Below are positions 1-9,141 of a stretch of DNA of 64,000 nt, piece by piece; within the stretch, counting starts at the first letter, position 1; every line of letters starts with the position of its first letter. This stretch comes from Mesorhizobium hawassense (GTDB taxonomy: Bacteria > Pseudomonadota > Alphaproteobacteria > Rhizobiales > Rhizobiaceae): positions 248,001 through 312,000 of the forward strand of contig NZ_QMBP01000002.1 of assembly GCF_003289945.1 (NCBI RefSeq), in the 5' to 3' direction. Below the pieces are notes generated by a model. It searched no databases, was not told where the DNA came from, and was given only the letters and a program-made list of their open reading frames with translations. The position numbers and the translations under genes were made by a program.

Positions 1-888
1 CAGCTCATGGCCTACGACTACGCCAACGGCGATCCGGCGGCGACCGCCAACGGCTTCGAGGGCCTCGTACCGGTGCAGATTTCCGACCAGGAGATGACGG
101 CGGCGCCGAGCACCGAAGGCACCTTCAGTGGCAACCTGCCCGCGGGCGCCACGCCGCCGGCCGGCCCGCTGCCTTCCTCCAACAGCGCGACTGCCGAATA
201 CACGTCGAAAACCTCGCTGGTTGCCTATGACAATCTCGGCAACAAGAAACTGCTCGACGTCTACTTCACCAACACCGGCGCCGGCACCTGGGAGGCCTCG
301 GTCTTCGATCAGTCAAAGGCGACGGCAGGCACCTCTTTCCCTTATACGGGCGGTGCGCTGGGATCGGCCAACCTCACCTTCGACACCACGACCGGCAAGC
401 TCACCGGCGCGACCACGGGCATCTCCTTCACCGTGCCGGGCGGCTCGGCCCTCAATCTCGATCTTTCCAAGCTGACCCAGCTCGGAACCGGCTTCACCGT
501 CGCCGACGCCAAGGTCAACGGCAATGCGCCGAGCTCGATCCAGAAGGTCCAGATTGGTCAGGACGGCGTCATCTACGCGCAGTTCGAGGACGGCTCGACC
601 AAGGCGCTGTACAAGATCCCGCTGGCCGACGTTCAGAGCCCAGACAACCTCACCGCCATGCCCGGCAACGTCTATGTGCAGAGCACCGATTCCGGCGCGG
701 TCCATATCGGCTTCGCCAATGAGGGCAAGCTGGGCTCCATCGTCTCCGGAGCGCTTGAAAATTCCAACGTCGATATCGCCGAGGAACTGACCAACATGAT
801 TGCGGCGCAGCGCAGCTACACCGCCAATTCCAAGGTCTTCCAGACCGGTTCGGACCTGATGGACGTCCTCGTCAACCTGAAGAGATAA
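1..888 (+). CDS. flgE: Flagellar hook protein FlgE, C-terminal part (5' end outside window)
   Basis: FlgE polymerises into the flagellar hook outside the cell. The frame is open from base 1, so only about the last 295 codons are present. The fragment contains the FlgE-specific surface domain (motif TSLVAYDNLGNKKLLDVYF) and, further on, the stretch FANEGKLGSI. It ends in the conserved C-terminal helix shared by rod and hook proteins (NMIAAQRSYTANSKVF, then LMDVLVNLKR). It is followed after 29 bases by flgK, as in other rhizobial flagellar clusters. Identity rests on the domain order and the downstream genes. The true start cannot be seen. Confidence 0.93.
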   Translation, partial: QLMAYDYANGDPAATANGFEGLVPVQISDQEMTAAPSTEGTFSGNLPAGATPPAGPLPSSNSATAEYTSKTSLVAYDNLGNKKLLDVYFTNTGAGTWEASVFDQSKATAGTSFPYTGGALGSANLTFDTTTGKLTGATTGISFTVPGGSALNLDLSKLTQLGTGFTVADAKVNGNAPSSIQKVQIGQDGVIYAQFEDGSTKALYKIPLADVQSPDNLTAMPGNVYVQSTDSGAVHIGFANEGKLGSIVSGALENSNVDIAEELTNMIAAQRSYTANSKVFQTGSDLMDVLVNLKR

Positions 889-917
889 CCGACGGGCGCC
901 GCCCGTGAAAGATCAGC

Positions 918-2372
918 ATGTCGCTTTCTTCCGCACTAAGCATTGCCCAGTCGGCGCTTCTGGCCACGTCCAAGCAAACCAGCGTCGTATCGCGCAATGT
1001 GGCCGATGCGTCGAACCCGGACTATACCCGCCGCATCGCCGTGGTCACCAGCACGGCGCCCGGCGCCAGAATGGTGGAAATCCAGCGGACCGCGAATGAC
1101 CTTCTGTTCCGCCAGAACCTTTCGGCGCTGTCGGCTTCGAGCGGCCAGAGCACGCTTTACAACGGCATGGATCAACTCGATCTCTCGGTCAACGGGGTCG
1201 ACAATGCGTCGTCCCCCTCGACGGCGATCGCCAATCTGCAGAAGGCCCTGCAGCTCTACGCCACCACGCCGTCGAACCAGAACCTCGGCACCAGCGTCGT
1301 CGACGCCGCCAAGCAGGTGGTCAATTCGCTGAACGGCGGCACCCAGGCGATCCAGGATTTCCGCACCCAGGCGGACAGCCAGATCGCCACCGCCGTCGAC
1401 GATCTCAACTCGCTGCTCAGCCAGTTCCAGGACGCCAACAAGGCCGTCATATCGGGCACGCGTTCCGGCACCGACGTCTCCGACGCGCTCGACCAGCGTG
1501 ACGCTCTCCTGAAGAAGATAGCCGAATATGTGCCGGTTTCGACCTTCACGCGCGGCGACAACGACATGGTCATCACCACCAAGGACGGCTCGACGCTGTT
1601 CGAGACCGTGCCGCGTTCGGTGACCTTCACCCCCTCGGCCGGCTATTCGGCCGGCACCCCCGGCAACACGATCTACATCGACAACGTGCCGGTCTCGGCG
1701 GGCACCAGCGACAACACCACCGCCGACGGCAAGCTGGCGGGCTTGTTGAAGCTGCGCGACGGCGTCGCCTCGACCATGCAGAGCCAGCTCGACGAAATCG
1801 CGCGCGGCCTTGTCGCGGCATTTGCCGAAACCTCCTCGTCGCAGCCCAATGCGACGGGCCTGTTCACGTGGTCCGGCGCGCCGGCGATTCCGGCTTCCGG
1901 CACCCTGGTCGACGGCCTCGCCGGTTCGATCAGCGTCAACGCCGCCTTCGACCCGAGCGCCGGCGGCAATCCCGCGCTGTTGCGTGACGGCGGCGCCAAC
2001 GGCGCGGCCTATGTCGCCAACACCAGCGGCGGCGCATCCTATTCCGACCTGCTGATCGGTTACGGCAACAAGCTGGATCAGCCGATGGCCTTCGACACCT
2101 CCACGGGCATCGCCGTAAGCTCCGGCGTCTCCGACTACGCGGCCAATGCCATCGGCTGGTTCGAAGGCGTGCGCCAGCAGGCATCGACCAATGCCGACAA
2201 CAAGCAGGCGCTGGCGGCGCGCACGGCGGAGGCGCTGTCCAACGACACCGGGGTCAACGTCGATCAGGAGATGTCCCTGCTCCTCGACCTCGAACACACC
2301 TACCAGGCCTCGGCGCATATGATGAAAACGGTCGGTGACATGCTGGACTCCCTGTTGGCTGCGGTAGGATAA
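918..2372 (+). CDS. flgK: Flagellar hook-associated protein 1 FlgK
   Basis: FlgK (HAP1) forms the first ring of the hook-filament junction. The protein has 484 residues, somewhat shorter than the enterobacterial form, as is usual in rhizobia. The N-terminus carries the rod/hook helix (SALSIAQSALLATSKQTSVV, then NVADASNPDYTRR). The C-terminus has the matching helix (VNVDQEMSLLLDLEHTYQA, then MMKTVGDMLDSLL). The middle is variable, glycine- and serine-rich surface domain. It lies between flgE and flgL; the flgL start follows its stop by three bases, so the two are almost certainly cotranscribed. A long antisense reading frame over this gene is a GC-rich shadow. Confidence 0.95.
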   Translation: MSLSSALSIAQSALLATSKQTSVVSRNVADASNPDYTRRIAVVTSTAPGARMVEIQRTANDLLFRQNLSALSASSGQSTLYNGMDQLDLSVNGVDNASSPSTAIANLQKALQLYATTPSNQNLGTSVVDAAKQVVNSLNGGTQAIQDFRTQADSQIATAVDDLNSLLSQFQDANKAVISGTRSGTDVSDALDQRDALLKKIAEYVPVSTFTRGDNDMVITTKDGSTLFETVPRSVTFTPSAGYSAGTPGNTIYIDNVPVSAGTSDNTTADGKLAGLLKLRDGVASTMQSQLDEIARGLVAAFAETSSSQPNATGLFTWSGAPAIPASGTLVDGLAGSISVNAAFDPSAGGNPALLRDGGANGAAYVANTSGGASYSDLLIGYGNKLDQPMAFDTSTGIAVSSGVSDYAANAIGWFEGVRQQASTNADNKQALAARTAEALSNDTGVNVDQEMSLLLDLEHTYQASAHMMKTVGDMLDSLLAAVG

Positions 2373-2375
2373 GTC

Positions 2376-3425
2376 ATGAGAGCGACGGGCGTTTCCTCGG
2401 CTGCCATTTCCAACGCGCTGCGTTATCAGCAGGCAAAGATGCAGGCCGATCTCGTCAAGGCGACGAAGGAGTCGCAGACCGGCACGGTCGCCGATGTCGG
2501 CCTGGCGCTTGGCAGCCGCACGACGCAGGCCGTCACCTTCCAGCGCGACCTCGACCGGCTGAACGGCATCGTCGATTCCAACGCGCTCGTCGCCGCGCGC
2601 CTGACATCGACCCAGGATTCGCTCGGCCAGATCGCGGACGCGGCGCAGAGCTTCCTGTCCGCGCTGACCAGCGGCGTGTCGGGCGACTCCTCGACCAGCG
2701 TCCTGCAAACCGCCGGCACCTCCGCGCTGCAGCAGATGACGGGTATCCTGAACACCAGCGTCAACGGCGAATATCTGTTTGCCGGCACCAACACCGACGT
2801 CAAGCCGATCGACGACTTCAACGCCGCCGGCTCGCCGGCCAAGGCGACGTTCGATGCCGCCTTTTCGAGCTACTTCGGCTTTACGCAGACCGACCCGGCG
2901 GCTGCCAACATCACCGCCGCGCAGATGGATAACTTCATCACCACGCAGGTCGAGCCGCAATTCCTGGGTTCCGGCTGGCAAGCCAACTGGTCGAGCGCCA
3001 CCGACGATCAGATCACCAGCCGTATTTCGCTCAACGAGACCACGCAGACCTCGGTCAGCGCCAACGATCAAGGCATTCGCAAACTCGCCATGGCGGCCGC
3101 CATGGTCAGCAGCCTGGTCAACGGCACCGTCAGCGAGGCGGCGCAAAACGCGGTCGTCAGCCGCGCGCAGGCGCTGGTCGGCGAAGCCATCGGCGGCATT
3201 ACCCAGGTGCGGGCCGAAACAGGCATTGCGCAGCAGCGCGTGTCGGATGCCAGCGACCGTATGAAGACCCAGGTCGACCTCTTCGAGAAGCATATCGTCG
3301 ATCTCGAAGGCGTCGATCCCGCCGAAGCTGCGACCCGCGTCGCCGACCTGACGCAGCATATCGAGACGTCCTTTGCCTTGACTGCGCGCCTGCAGCAGCT
3401 CAGCCTGCTGAACTATCTGACCTGA
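2376..3425 (+). CDS. flgL: Flagellar hook-associated protein 3 FlgL
   Basis: FlgL (HAP3) is the second junction protein, on which flagellin polymerises. It has 349 residues. The N-terminal flagellin-like helix begins MRATGVSSAAISNALRYQQ. The family-typical stretch NTSVNGEYLFAGTNTD lies near residue 130. The C-terminal helix runs through VADLTQHIETSFALTARLQQ. The start three bases after the flgK stop indicates translational coupling. Flagellin itself is excluded because the order flgK-flgL-flaF-flbT is diagnostic and the central domain has the FlgL pattern. Confidence 0.94.
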   Translation: MRATGVSSAAISNALRYQQAKMQADLVKATKESQTGTVADVGLALGSRTTQAVTFQRDLDRLNGIVDSNALVAARLTSTQDSLGQIADAAQSFLSALTSGVSGDSSTSVLQTAGTSALQQMTGILNTSVNGEYLFAGTNTDVKPIDDFNAAGSPAKATFDAAFSSYFGFTQTDPAAANITAAQMDNFITTQVEPQFLGSGWQANWSSATDDQITSRISLNETTQTSVSANDQGIRKLAMAAAMVSSLVNGTVSEAAQNAVVSRAQALVGEAIGGITQVRAETGIAQQRVSDASDRMKTQVDLFEKHIVDLEGVDPAEAATRVADLTQHIETSFALTARLQQLSLLNYLT

Positions 3426-3456
3426 ACTCTCACACCGGAAAGCCAGAGCGCTGACG

Positions 3457-3804
3457 ATGTATCAATTCTCCTACGCCGACATCCAGACCGACTCCGTCGC
3501 CGACGCCAAGGACCGGGAGCGGCAGTTGCTCACCCGCTCGATCGACATGCTGGCCGCGGCAGCCGCCGTCGGCACCGACTCGATGGAAGCGGTGGAGGCC
3601 CTGCACTTCACCAACCGCATCTGGACCACCTTCGTCGAGGATCTCGGCTCCAGCGATAACGCGCTGCCCAAGGAGCTGCGCGCCAACCTGATCTCGATCG
3701 GCCTGTGGCTGCTGCGCGAGACCGAAGACATCCGCCAGGGCCGCACCAACAATTTCGAAGGATTGATCGAGGTCTCCCAGATCATCCGAGACGGCCTCCA
3801 ATGA
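3457..3804 (+). CDS. flaF: Flagellar biosynthesis regulator FlaF
   Basis: FlaF is a small cytoplasmic alphaproteobacterial protein needed for flagellin synthesis and secretion. In Caulobacter it works together with, and opposite to, FlbT. The 115-residue protein starts MYQFSYADIQTDSVADAKDRE, of which only the family pattern matters, and keeps the helical core around LHFTNRIWTTFVEDL and LISIGLWLLRETEDI. Its stop overlaps the flbT start in an ATGA junction, the usual coupling for this pair. No membrane segment or signal peptide is visible, consistent with a cytoplasmic regulator. Confidence 0.93.
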   Translation: MYQFSYADIQTDSVADAKDRERQLLTRSIDMLAAAAAVGTDSMEAVEALHFTNRIWTTFVEDLGSSDNALPKELRANLISIGLWLLRETEDIRQGRTNNFEGLIEVSQIIRDGLQ

Positions 3805-4238
3805 CCAACACGCTGAAGATCTCGCTGAAGCCCAACGAGAAGATCTACATCAACGGCGCGGTCATCCGCGTTGACCGCAAGGTCACCATCGAGCTGATGA
3901 ACGACGTGCAGTTTCTGCTCGAAAGCCACGTCATCCAGGCCGATCAGGCCTCGACGCCGCTCAGGCAGCTTTATTTCATCGTGCAGATCATGCTGATCAA
4001 CCCGGTGGGCGCTGCCGAGGCGCGCGACATGTTCCGCCGCTCGCTGCCGATGCTGATCGCAAGCTTCGACAACCAGGACATCTGCAAGGGCCTGAAACAG
4101 ATCGACCGCATGGTCGGCGAGGACGAGATCTACGAGGCGCTGAAGGCGATTCGCGCGCTCTATCCTCTCGAGCGCAAGGCGCTCGAAGACGGTGACGACA
4201 TTCCCGAAACGCCCCGCGCATTGGCCGTAGGAGAGTAA
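3801..4238 (+). CDS. flbT: Flagellin mRNA regulator FlbT
   Basis: FlbT binds flagellin mRNA leaders and controls their stability, linking flagellin translation to hook completion (known from Caulobacter). The start is the ATG at 3801 that overlaps the flaF stop, giving 145 residues, the normal family length. Further upstream in-frame starts lie inside flaF and were discarded. Family features are the N-terminal beta region KISLKPNEKIYINGAVIRV, the helix HVIQADQASTPLRQLYF, and the acidic Pro-containing tail near EDGDDIPETPRAL. It is followed by flgD after one base. Confidence 0.93.
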   Translation: MTNTLKISLKPNEKIYINGAVIRVDRKVTIELMNDVQFLLESHVIQADQASTPLRQLYFIVQIMLINPVGAAEARDMFRRSLPMLIASFDNQDICKGLKQIDRMVGEDEIYEALKAIRALYPLERKALEDGDDIPETPRALAVGE

Positions 4239-4239
4239 G

Positions 4240-4647
4240 ATGGCCGTCGACATGACGACAACGATCCCGGTTGGCGCCAACCAGGCCAGCCAGCAGACCT
4301 CGAAAACGGCGGTGGACTACCAGTCGTTCCTGAAGCTTCTGATCGCCGAGATGAAGAACCAGGATCCGACCAAGCCGATGGATTCGACGCAATATGTCGC
4401 GCAGCTCGCCACCTTCTCCCAGGTCGAGCAGTCGGTCCAGACCAACACCAAGCTCGACCAGATCATGTCCTCGTCGGCGCTGTCGCAGGCCGATGCGATC
4501 ATCGGCCGCAACATCACGTCGGCCGACGGCAAGACCAGCGGAACCGTGGCCTCGGTGACGCTGTCGAGCAGCGGGCTGATCGCGGTGCTGCAGGACGGCA
4601 CCCAGGTTCCGGTCGGCGAAGGCGTGTCGATCAAGCCGGCCGCCTAA
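4240..4647 (+). CDS. flgD: Hook-capping protein FlgD
   Basis: FlgD caps the growing hook and is needed for FlgE assembly. At 135 residues it is the short alphaproteobacterial form. It keeps the export and scaffold region (DYQSFLKLLIAEMKNQDPTK, then QYVAQLATFSQVEQSVQTN, near residues 27-70) and a short beta domain after it (TSADGKTSGTVASVTL). It lacks the long C-terminal Ig-like half of enterobacterial FlgD. The ATG lies one base after the flbT stop with GGAGAG just upstream, so it is translated as part of the same operon. Confidence 0.92.
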   Translation: MAVDMTTTIPVGANQASQQTSKTAVDYQSFLKLLIAEMKNQDPTKPMDSTQYVAQLATFSQVEQSVQTNTKLDQIMSSSALSQADAIIGRNITSADGKTSGTVASVTLSSSGLIAVLQDGTQVPVGEGVSIKPAA

Positions 4648-4670
4648 GCAGGTCTCACACAGGGGTAGTT

Positions 4671-4937
4671 ATGAACGAGGCCGACGCCCTCGATATCGTC
4701 CAGTACGCGGTGTGGACGGTTCTCACCGCTTCCGCTCCGGTGGTGCTGGTGGCGATGGTGGTCGGCATCGGCATCGCGCTCATCCAGGCGCTGACCCAGA
4801 TCCAGGAAATCACGCTGACCTTCGTACCGAAGATCGTCGCCATCATGCTTGTCGTGGCGCTGACCGGACCCTTCATCGGCAGCCAGATCTCGGCCTTCAC
4901 CAACGTCATCTTCGAACGCATCGAGCACGGTTTCTGA
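4671..4937 (+). CDS. fliQ: Flagellar export apparatus protein FliQ
   Basis: FliQ is a small inner-membrane component of the flagellar type III export gate, with FliP and FliR. The 88-residue protein has two hydrophobic hairpin helices. The first runs through WTVLTASAPVVLVAMVVGIG, followed by the signature ALTQIQEITLTFVPKI, and the second through IMLVVALTGPFIGSQI. Length and signature are typical. In related clusters flhA and fliR normally follow. Here flhA is about 11 kb away and a terminator-like hairpin lies just downstream. Confidence 0.95.
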   Translation: MNEADALDIVQYAVWTVLTASAPVVLVAMVVGIGIALIQALTQIQEITLTFVPKIVAIMLVVALTGPFIGSQISAFTNVIFERIEHGF

Positions 4938-5024
4938 GGCGAAGCGCCAAGCGAGCGCCGGGCCGCCTGTTCGCAAGCCGTAAGATCGCTTGCGGCGAGG
5001 TCTGTTGCCGCTAGATTGTAAGCG

Positions 5025-5050
5025 CGCCGGCAGCGGCCGGCGTCTTTGTC
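5025..5050 (+). terminator. Rho-independent terminator candidate after fliQ
   Basis: Inverted repeat CGCCGGC (5025-5031) and GCCGGCG (5036-5042) with a four-base loop, followed by a T-rich stretch TCTTTGTCT. It lies between fliQ and the asparagine synthetase and would end the flgE-fliQ transcript. The T-run is interrupted, so strength is uncertain. Confidence 0.5.
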
Positions 5051-5100
5051 TCAGGCGATTTTCTGGAAGCGATGCATCGCGCAAAAACAGCCGGCAAGTC

Positions 5101-6966
5101 ATGTGCGGAATAGCCGGCGTCTGGCGAAAGCGCGATCCGATCGGCAGCGGCGATCTTTCCGATGTCGCGCGCATGATGCAGGCATTGGCGCATCGCGGTC
5201 CCGACGATCACGGCAACTGGAACGACGCCCGCCTGGCGCTTGGTCACCGCCGCCTGACCATTATCGACCCATCGCCCGCCGCTGGCGAGCCGATGCTGGC
5301 CGCGTCCGGCGACGGTGTCCTGTGCTACAATGGCGAAGTCTATAATTTTCGCGCACTGCGCAGGACGCTGGAGGCGGAAGGGCTGACGTTCCGCACGGTG
5401 TCCGACACGGAAGTGGTGCTTCAGGCCCTGCACCACTGGGGTCCGCAAAAAGCGGTGCCGTCGTTCGACGGCATGTTCGCCTTCGCCTATTTCGATGTAC
5501 GTGACGGCGCCTTGTGGCTTGGCAGGGACAGGCTGGGCATCAAGCCGATGTCGGTCGCCGAGACCGGCGAGCGCTTGCTGTTCGCTTCCGAGGACAAGGC
5601 GATCCTCGCCTGCCACGACTTTCCGCGCCGGATCGACACGCGCGAACTGACGCTGCGGCTGGCCTGGCAGAGCCGCGATTCCAGCTACAGCGTCTTCAAC
5701 GGCATCGAGCGGCTGCCGCCGGCAGGCCTGTGGAAGATCACCGGGGATGGCATCGAGAAGCGACGCTTTTGGCATGTCCTCGATGTCCTGGAGAGCGCGC
5801 GCATCGCCGGCGACAACACCTCCGACGCCGGACACGCGGCGACGCTCCAGACGCTGCTGGAGGAAAGCGTCGAGCTGCATTGCATCGCCGATACCAGCCT
5901 TGCCACCGCCTGCAGCGGCGGCGTCGATTCCGGCTTGATCACCGCCCTTGCCAAACGCTTCAGGCCCGAGCTGCACGGCTATGTCGTCGACCCGAAGCTC
6001 GGCCGCAGCGAGGCGCAGGACGCCGAGCGCACAGGCCGCCATGTCGGCGTCAGCCTGCGCCGGGTGTCTCTGGACAGAGACCGGTTCTTCGAGCTCTGGC
6101 CGCGCGCGGTCTGGCATCTCGAAACCGACGGCTGGCATGCCAGCCACGCCGCGCTGCTGGCGCTTGCCGAACAATGCCGCGCCGACGGCGTCAAGGTGCT
6201 GCTCACCGGCGAGGGTTCAGACGAGCTGTTCGGCGGCTACAAATGGCAGGCGTCGACGATGCGGCTCTGGCGCCAATCCTGGCTTCAGCGCCTGTTCCGC
6301 TCGAAGGCCAGGCGCGACCGCAAATTCGCCGAACTGCGCCGCGCGCCGTTCCGCAACTCGATCGGTCGCGGCTCGCCGATGGACCGCAGCATGGCGCTCC
6401 GGGCCTTGTCGCCCGAGCTGAACTTCCTGCAGACGAAGCTGTTCGACAGGCTGGAAGGCGTCGCGCCGCCCGCCGACCGCGCTTTCCTTGCAAGTTGCTT
6501 CTACGACCTCTACTCCCACCTGCAGGACTTGCTGCACCGGCACGACCGGTTGAGCATGGCGGCATCCGTGGAGCTCAGGGTGCCGTTCCTCGAGAATCGG
6601 CTCATCGACTTCGCCCTTCATCTGCCGCGCAGGCAGAAATACCGCGACGGGACCGGCAAGTGGCTTCTCAAGAAGGTCGCCGAACGCCATCTGCCGCGTG
6701 AAAACATCCGCGCCGCAAAGATCGGCTTCGATATGGCGGACGCGTTCTCGGCCGGCACGCAGGGTCTGCTGCGCGGCGGTCTGCTGCGCGACGCGATGAA
6801 ATGGTCTTCATCCGAATTGGAAGACCTTATCGACATGGCAAGGAGCCATGAAACCTCGCGGCTGCGCCTCGTCGGCATGGAACTGCTGCTCAGGCTCTAC
6901 ATGGGCAACGAAACCACAGGCGGCCTGACCGAGGCCCTGCACGCTGAGGTGGGAAGCGTGAAATAG
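5101..6966 (+). CDS. asnB: Asparagine synthase (glutamine-hydrolysing)
   Basis: Converts aspartate to asparagine using glutamine and ATP, or amidates a related cell-surface acceptor. The start at 5101 is chosen because it places the catalytic cysteine directly after Met (MCGIAGVW); an upstream in-frame start at 4990 would bury it. It has 621 residues. The N-terminal Ntn glutaminase domain has HRGPDDHG and NGEVYNF. The synthetase domain has the PP-loop SGGVDSG (near residue 272), GEGSDELFGGY and RHDRLSMAASVELRVPFLE. The PP-loop Val replaces the commoner Leu. It is a lone gene inside the flagellar region. Class is secure; whether the substrate is free aspartate is inference. Confidence 0.9.
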   Translation: MCGIAGVWRKRDPIGSGDLSDVARMMQALAHRGPDDHGNWNDARLALGHRRLTIIDPSPAAGEPMLAASGDGVLCYNGEVYNFRALRRTLEAEGLTFRTVSDTEVVLQALHHWGPQKAVPSFDGMFAFAYFDVRDGALWLGRDRLGIKPMSVAETGERLLFASEDKAILACHDFPRRIDTRELTLRLAWQSRDSSYSVFNGIERLPPAGLWKITGDGIEKRRFWHVLDVLESARIAGDNTSDAGHAATLQTLLEESVELHCIADTSLATACSGGVDSGLITALAKRFRPELHGYVVDPKLGRSEAQDAERTGRHVGVSLRRVSLDRDRFFELWPRAVWHLETDGWHASHAALLALAEQCRADGVKVLLTGEGSDELFGGYKWQASTMRLWRQSWLQRLFRSKARRDRKFAELRRAPFRNSIGRGSPMDRSMALRALSPELNFLQTKLFDRLEGVAPPADRAFLASCFYDLYSHLQDLLHRHDRLSMAASVELRVPFLENRLIDFALHLPRRQKYRDGTGKWLLKKVAERHLPRENIRAAKIGFDMADAFSAGTQGLLRGGLLRDAMKWSSSELEDLIDMARSHETSRLRLVGMELLLRLYMGNETTGGLTEALHAEVGSVK

Positions 6967-6984
6967 CGAAAAGTTGGTCCAGAC

Positions 6985-7024
6985 CGGCGAGATGCTTGGT
7001 TTAAAGCTTCGCCGACGCATTTTC
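6985..7024 (+). terminator. Terminator-like hairpin after asparagine synthase
   Basis: Interrupted stem CGGCGA (6985-6990) with TCGCCG (7009-7014), plus an inner GCTT/AAGC pair, followed shortly by a TTTT run at 7020-7023. Probably ends the asparagine synthase transcript. The stem has small internal loops. Confidence 0.4.
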
Positions 7025-7116
7025 GCCTTTGCCATCCTATTGTTGGGTCGCACTCTTTGGCGAGTCGCCGGCCCTTCCGGGCGCGGCGCGCATATGTAGC
7101 GGACAAGGGCGCAATC

Positions 7117-8760
7117 ATGATCGACGACGAGCCGGAAAGCGAACGCGTTTCCGCGCTGGCGCCGTTCCGGCACGGCATCTTCCGCGCCGTCTGGGCGGCC
7201 AGCCTGGTGTCGAATTTCGGCGGCCTGATCCAGGGCGTCGGCGCCGCCTGGATGATGACCACGATCGCCACCTCTTCCTACCAGGTGGCGCTGGTCCAGG
7301 CCTCCACCACCTTGCCCATCATGCTGTTCGCGCTCGTAGCCGGCGCCATCGCCGACAGCTTCAACCGCCGCAAGGTGATGCTGGTGGCGCAGACCTTCAT
7401 GCTGGTCGTCTCGGCGCTGCTGACCTTGTTCACCTGGTTCGGCTGGATGACGCCGTGGACGCTGCTTGCCTTCACCTTCCTGATCGACAGCGGCACGGCG
7501 CTGAACAGCCCGTCATGGCAGGCATCGGTCGGCGACATGGTGCCGCGCCCCAAGGTACCGGCGGCTGTGGCGCTCAACTCGCTGGGCTTCAACATCACCC
7601 GCAGCGTCGGCCCGGCCATCGGCGGCATCATCGTCGCCGCCGCGGGTGCTGCCGCGGCCTTCGCCGCCAACGCCATCAGCTATATCGGCCTGATCGTCGT
7701 GCTGTTCCGCTGGAAGCCGGCCCTGCCCGAGCAAACCTTGCCGCGCGAGTCGCTGGGCGCCGCGATGGGCGCCGGCCTGCGCTATGTCGCCATGTCGCCC
7801 AACATCGCCAAGGTGCTGGTGCGCGGCTCGGCCTTCGGCTTCAGCGCCGGCGCGGTGCTGGCGCTGCTGCCGCTTGTGGCGCGCGACGTCGTCAAGGGCG
7901 ACGCGCTGACCTACGGCATCATGCTCGGCGCCTTCGGCATCGGCGCGGTCGGCGGCGCGCTTATCAGCGTGCGGCTGCGGCAGCTGTTGTCCAGCGAGGT
8001 AATGGTGCGCATGGCCTTCGCCGGCTTCGCGCTCTGCGCCCTCAACGCCGCCGTCAGCCACAATGCCTGGCAGACATCGGCGGGCTTGCTCATCGGCGGC
8101 GCCTGCTGGGTGATCGCGCTGTCGCATTTCAACGTCACGGTGCAGATGTCGACGCCGCGCTGGGTGGTCGGCCGCGTGCTGTCGATCTACCAGACAGCCA
8201 CCTTCGGCGGCATCGCGCTGGGCAGCTGGATCTGGGGTGTCGTCGCCGACGCGCATGGCGCTGAAACCGCGCTGATCGCGGCCGCGGTCGCGATGCTTGC
8301 CGGCGGCGCCATCGGCTTCCTCCTGCCGCTGCCGCGCCAGACGGTGCTCAACCTCGATCCGCTCAACCGCTTCAAGGAGCCGATGCTGGCGCTTGATCTG
8401 AAGCCACGCAGCGGCCCGATCGCCATCATGATCGAGTACATCATCCGCGAGGACGACGTGCCGGAATTCCTCGCCACCATGGCCGAACGCGGCCGCATCC
8501 GCCGCCGCGACGGCGCCCGCAACTGGACGCTCGCGCGCGACCTTGAAAATCCCGGCATCTGGATCGAGCACTACCACACGCCGACCTGGGTCGAGTATAT
8601 TCGCCACAACCGGCGAGCCACCCATGCCGACGCCGTGGTTGGCGAGCGCATCCGCGCGCTGCACAGCGGCGAGGACCCGCCCCGCGTGCGCCGCATGATC
8701 GAGCGCCCAACGACGGCCGGCACGTCCCTCGTGTCACCGAAGGGTCCTATCGATCACTGA
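7117..8760 (+). CDS. MFS transporter, MFS_3 (transmembrane secretion effector) type
   Basis: A 547-residue inner-membrane major facilitator, likely an exporter. The ATG at 7117 gives the usual short cytoplasmic N-terminus before the first helix (FRAVWAASLVSNFGGLIQGV); an ORF start at 7057 is also possible. The loop between helices 2 and 3 has ALVAGAIADSFNRRKVML, the MFS A-type motif. About twelve hydrophobic segments end near residue 410. After them comes a soluble tail of roughly 120 residues (IAIMIEYIIREDDVPEFLAT), typical of the PF05977 group, which includes EntS-like exporters. It converges with the cupin gene, ends five bases apart. Substrate unknown. Confidence 0.82.
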   Translation: MIDDEPESERVSALAPFRHGIFRAVWAASLVSNFGGLIQGVGAAWMMTTIATSSYQVALVQASTTLPIMLFALVAGAIADSFNRRKVMLVAQTFMLVVSALLTLFTWFGWMTPWTLLAFTFLIDSGTALNSPSWQASVGDMVPRPKVPAAVALNSLGFNITRSVGPAIGGIIVAAAGAAAAFAANAISYIGLIVVLFRWKPALPEQTLPRESLGAAMGAGLRYVAMSPNIAKVLVRGSAFGFSAGAVLALLPLVARDVVKGDALTYGIMLGAFGIGAVGGALISVRLRQLLSSEVMVRMAFAGFALCALNAAVSHNAWQTSAGLLIGGACWVIALSHFNVTVQMSTPRWVVGRVLSIYQTATFGGIALGSWIWGVVADAHGAETALIAAAVAMLAGGAIGFLLPLPRQTVLNLDPLNRFKEPMLALDLKPRSGPIAIMIEYIIREDDVPEFLATMAERGRIRRRDGARNWTLARDLENPGIWIEHYHTPTWVEYIRHNRRATHADAVVGERIRALHSGEDPPRVRRMIERPTTAGTSLVSPKGPIDH

Positions 8761-8765
8761 GGCAG

Positions 8766-9134
8766 TCAGTTTCCCGACTGGATCATGTAGAGCTTGCGTG
8801 TCGTCTCGTGGATCAGCCACTCGCCCTTCCAGCCTTGCGGCAGGACGAGGAGATCGCCGGGCCCGAGCTCGCGCATCTCGCCGTCGGCGCGGCTGACCTC
8901 AACGCGGCCGGAGATGATGTGGCAGATCTCGGACGAGTCCGAGCGGTCGGCGGTGAAGCGACCGGGTGTGCATTCCCAAATGCCGATATCGACGGTCCCG
9001 TCCGGCGACTGGAAGAAGGAACGCACCGCCTCGACTTGATCGCCTTCGATCGAGGTCGGCTTCGGTGAGAAGGCGCCGATATCGGCCTTGGCGAGGTCAC
9101 GGAAAGTCGAAAGATCGATCAAGATTGGCTCCAT
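8766..9134 (-). CDS. Small cupin-domain protein of a polyamine-type locus
   Basis: A 122-residue single-domain cupin. The ATG at 9134 is preferred over a TTG two codons upstream. It has the two cupin motifs: the first around SSEICHIISGRVEVSRADGE, the second around LGPGDLLVLPQGWKGEW. The 'GxxE' part of motif 1 is reduced, so metal binding is uncertain. It belongs to the DUF861/EutQ-like group often found beside PuuB-type oxidases in rhizobia. Upstream on the same strand is the FAD oxidoreductase, separated by a two-hairpin repeat. A binding or regulatory role is only inferred. Confidence 0.7.
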   Translation of the reverse strand: MEPILIDLSTFRDLAKADIGAFSPKPTSIEGDQVEAVRSFFQSPDGTVDIGIWECTPGRFTADRSDSSEICHIISGRVEVSRADGEMRELGPGDLLVLPQGWKGEWLIHETTRKLYMIQSGN

Positions 9135-9141
9135 GATCAAC

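Noticed and set aside
936..3359. 807-codon minus-strand open frame
   Set aside because: Lies antisense to flgK and flgL, has Arg/Gly/Asp-rich shadow composition and no domain; the plus-strand genes are certain.
4990..5100. Upstream extension of asparagine synthase
   Set aside because: Would bury the catalytic Cys that must be N-terminal; includes the fliQ terminator.
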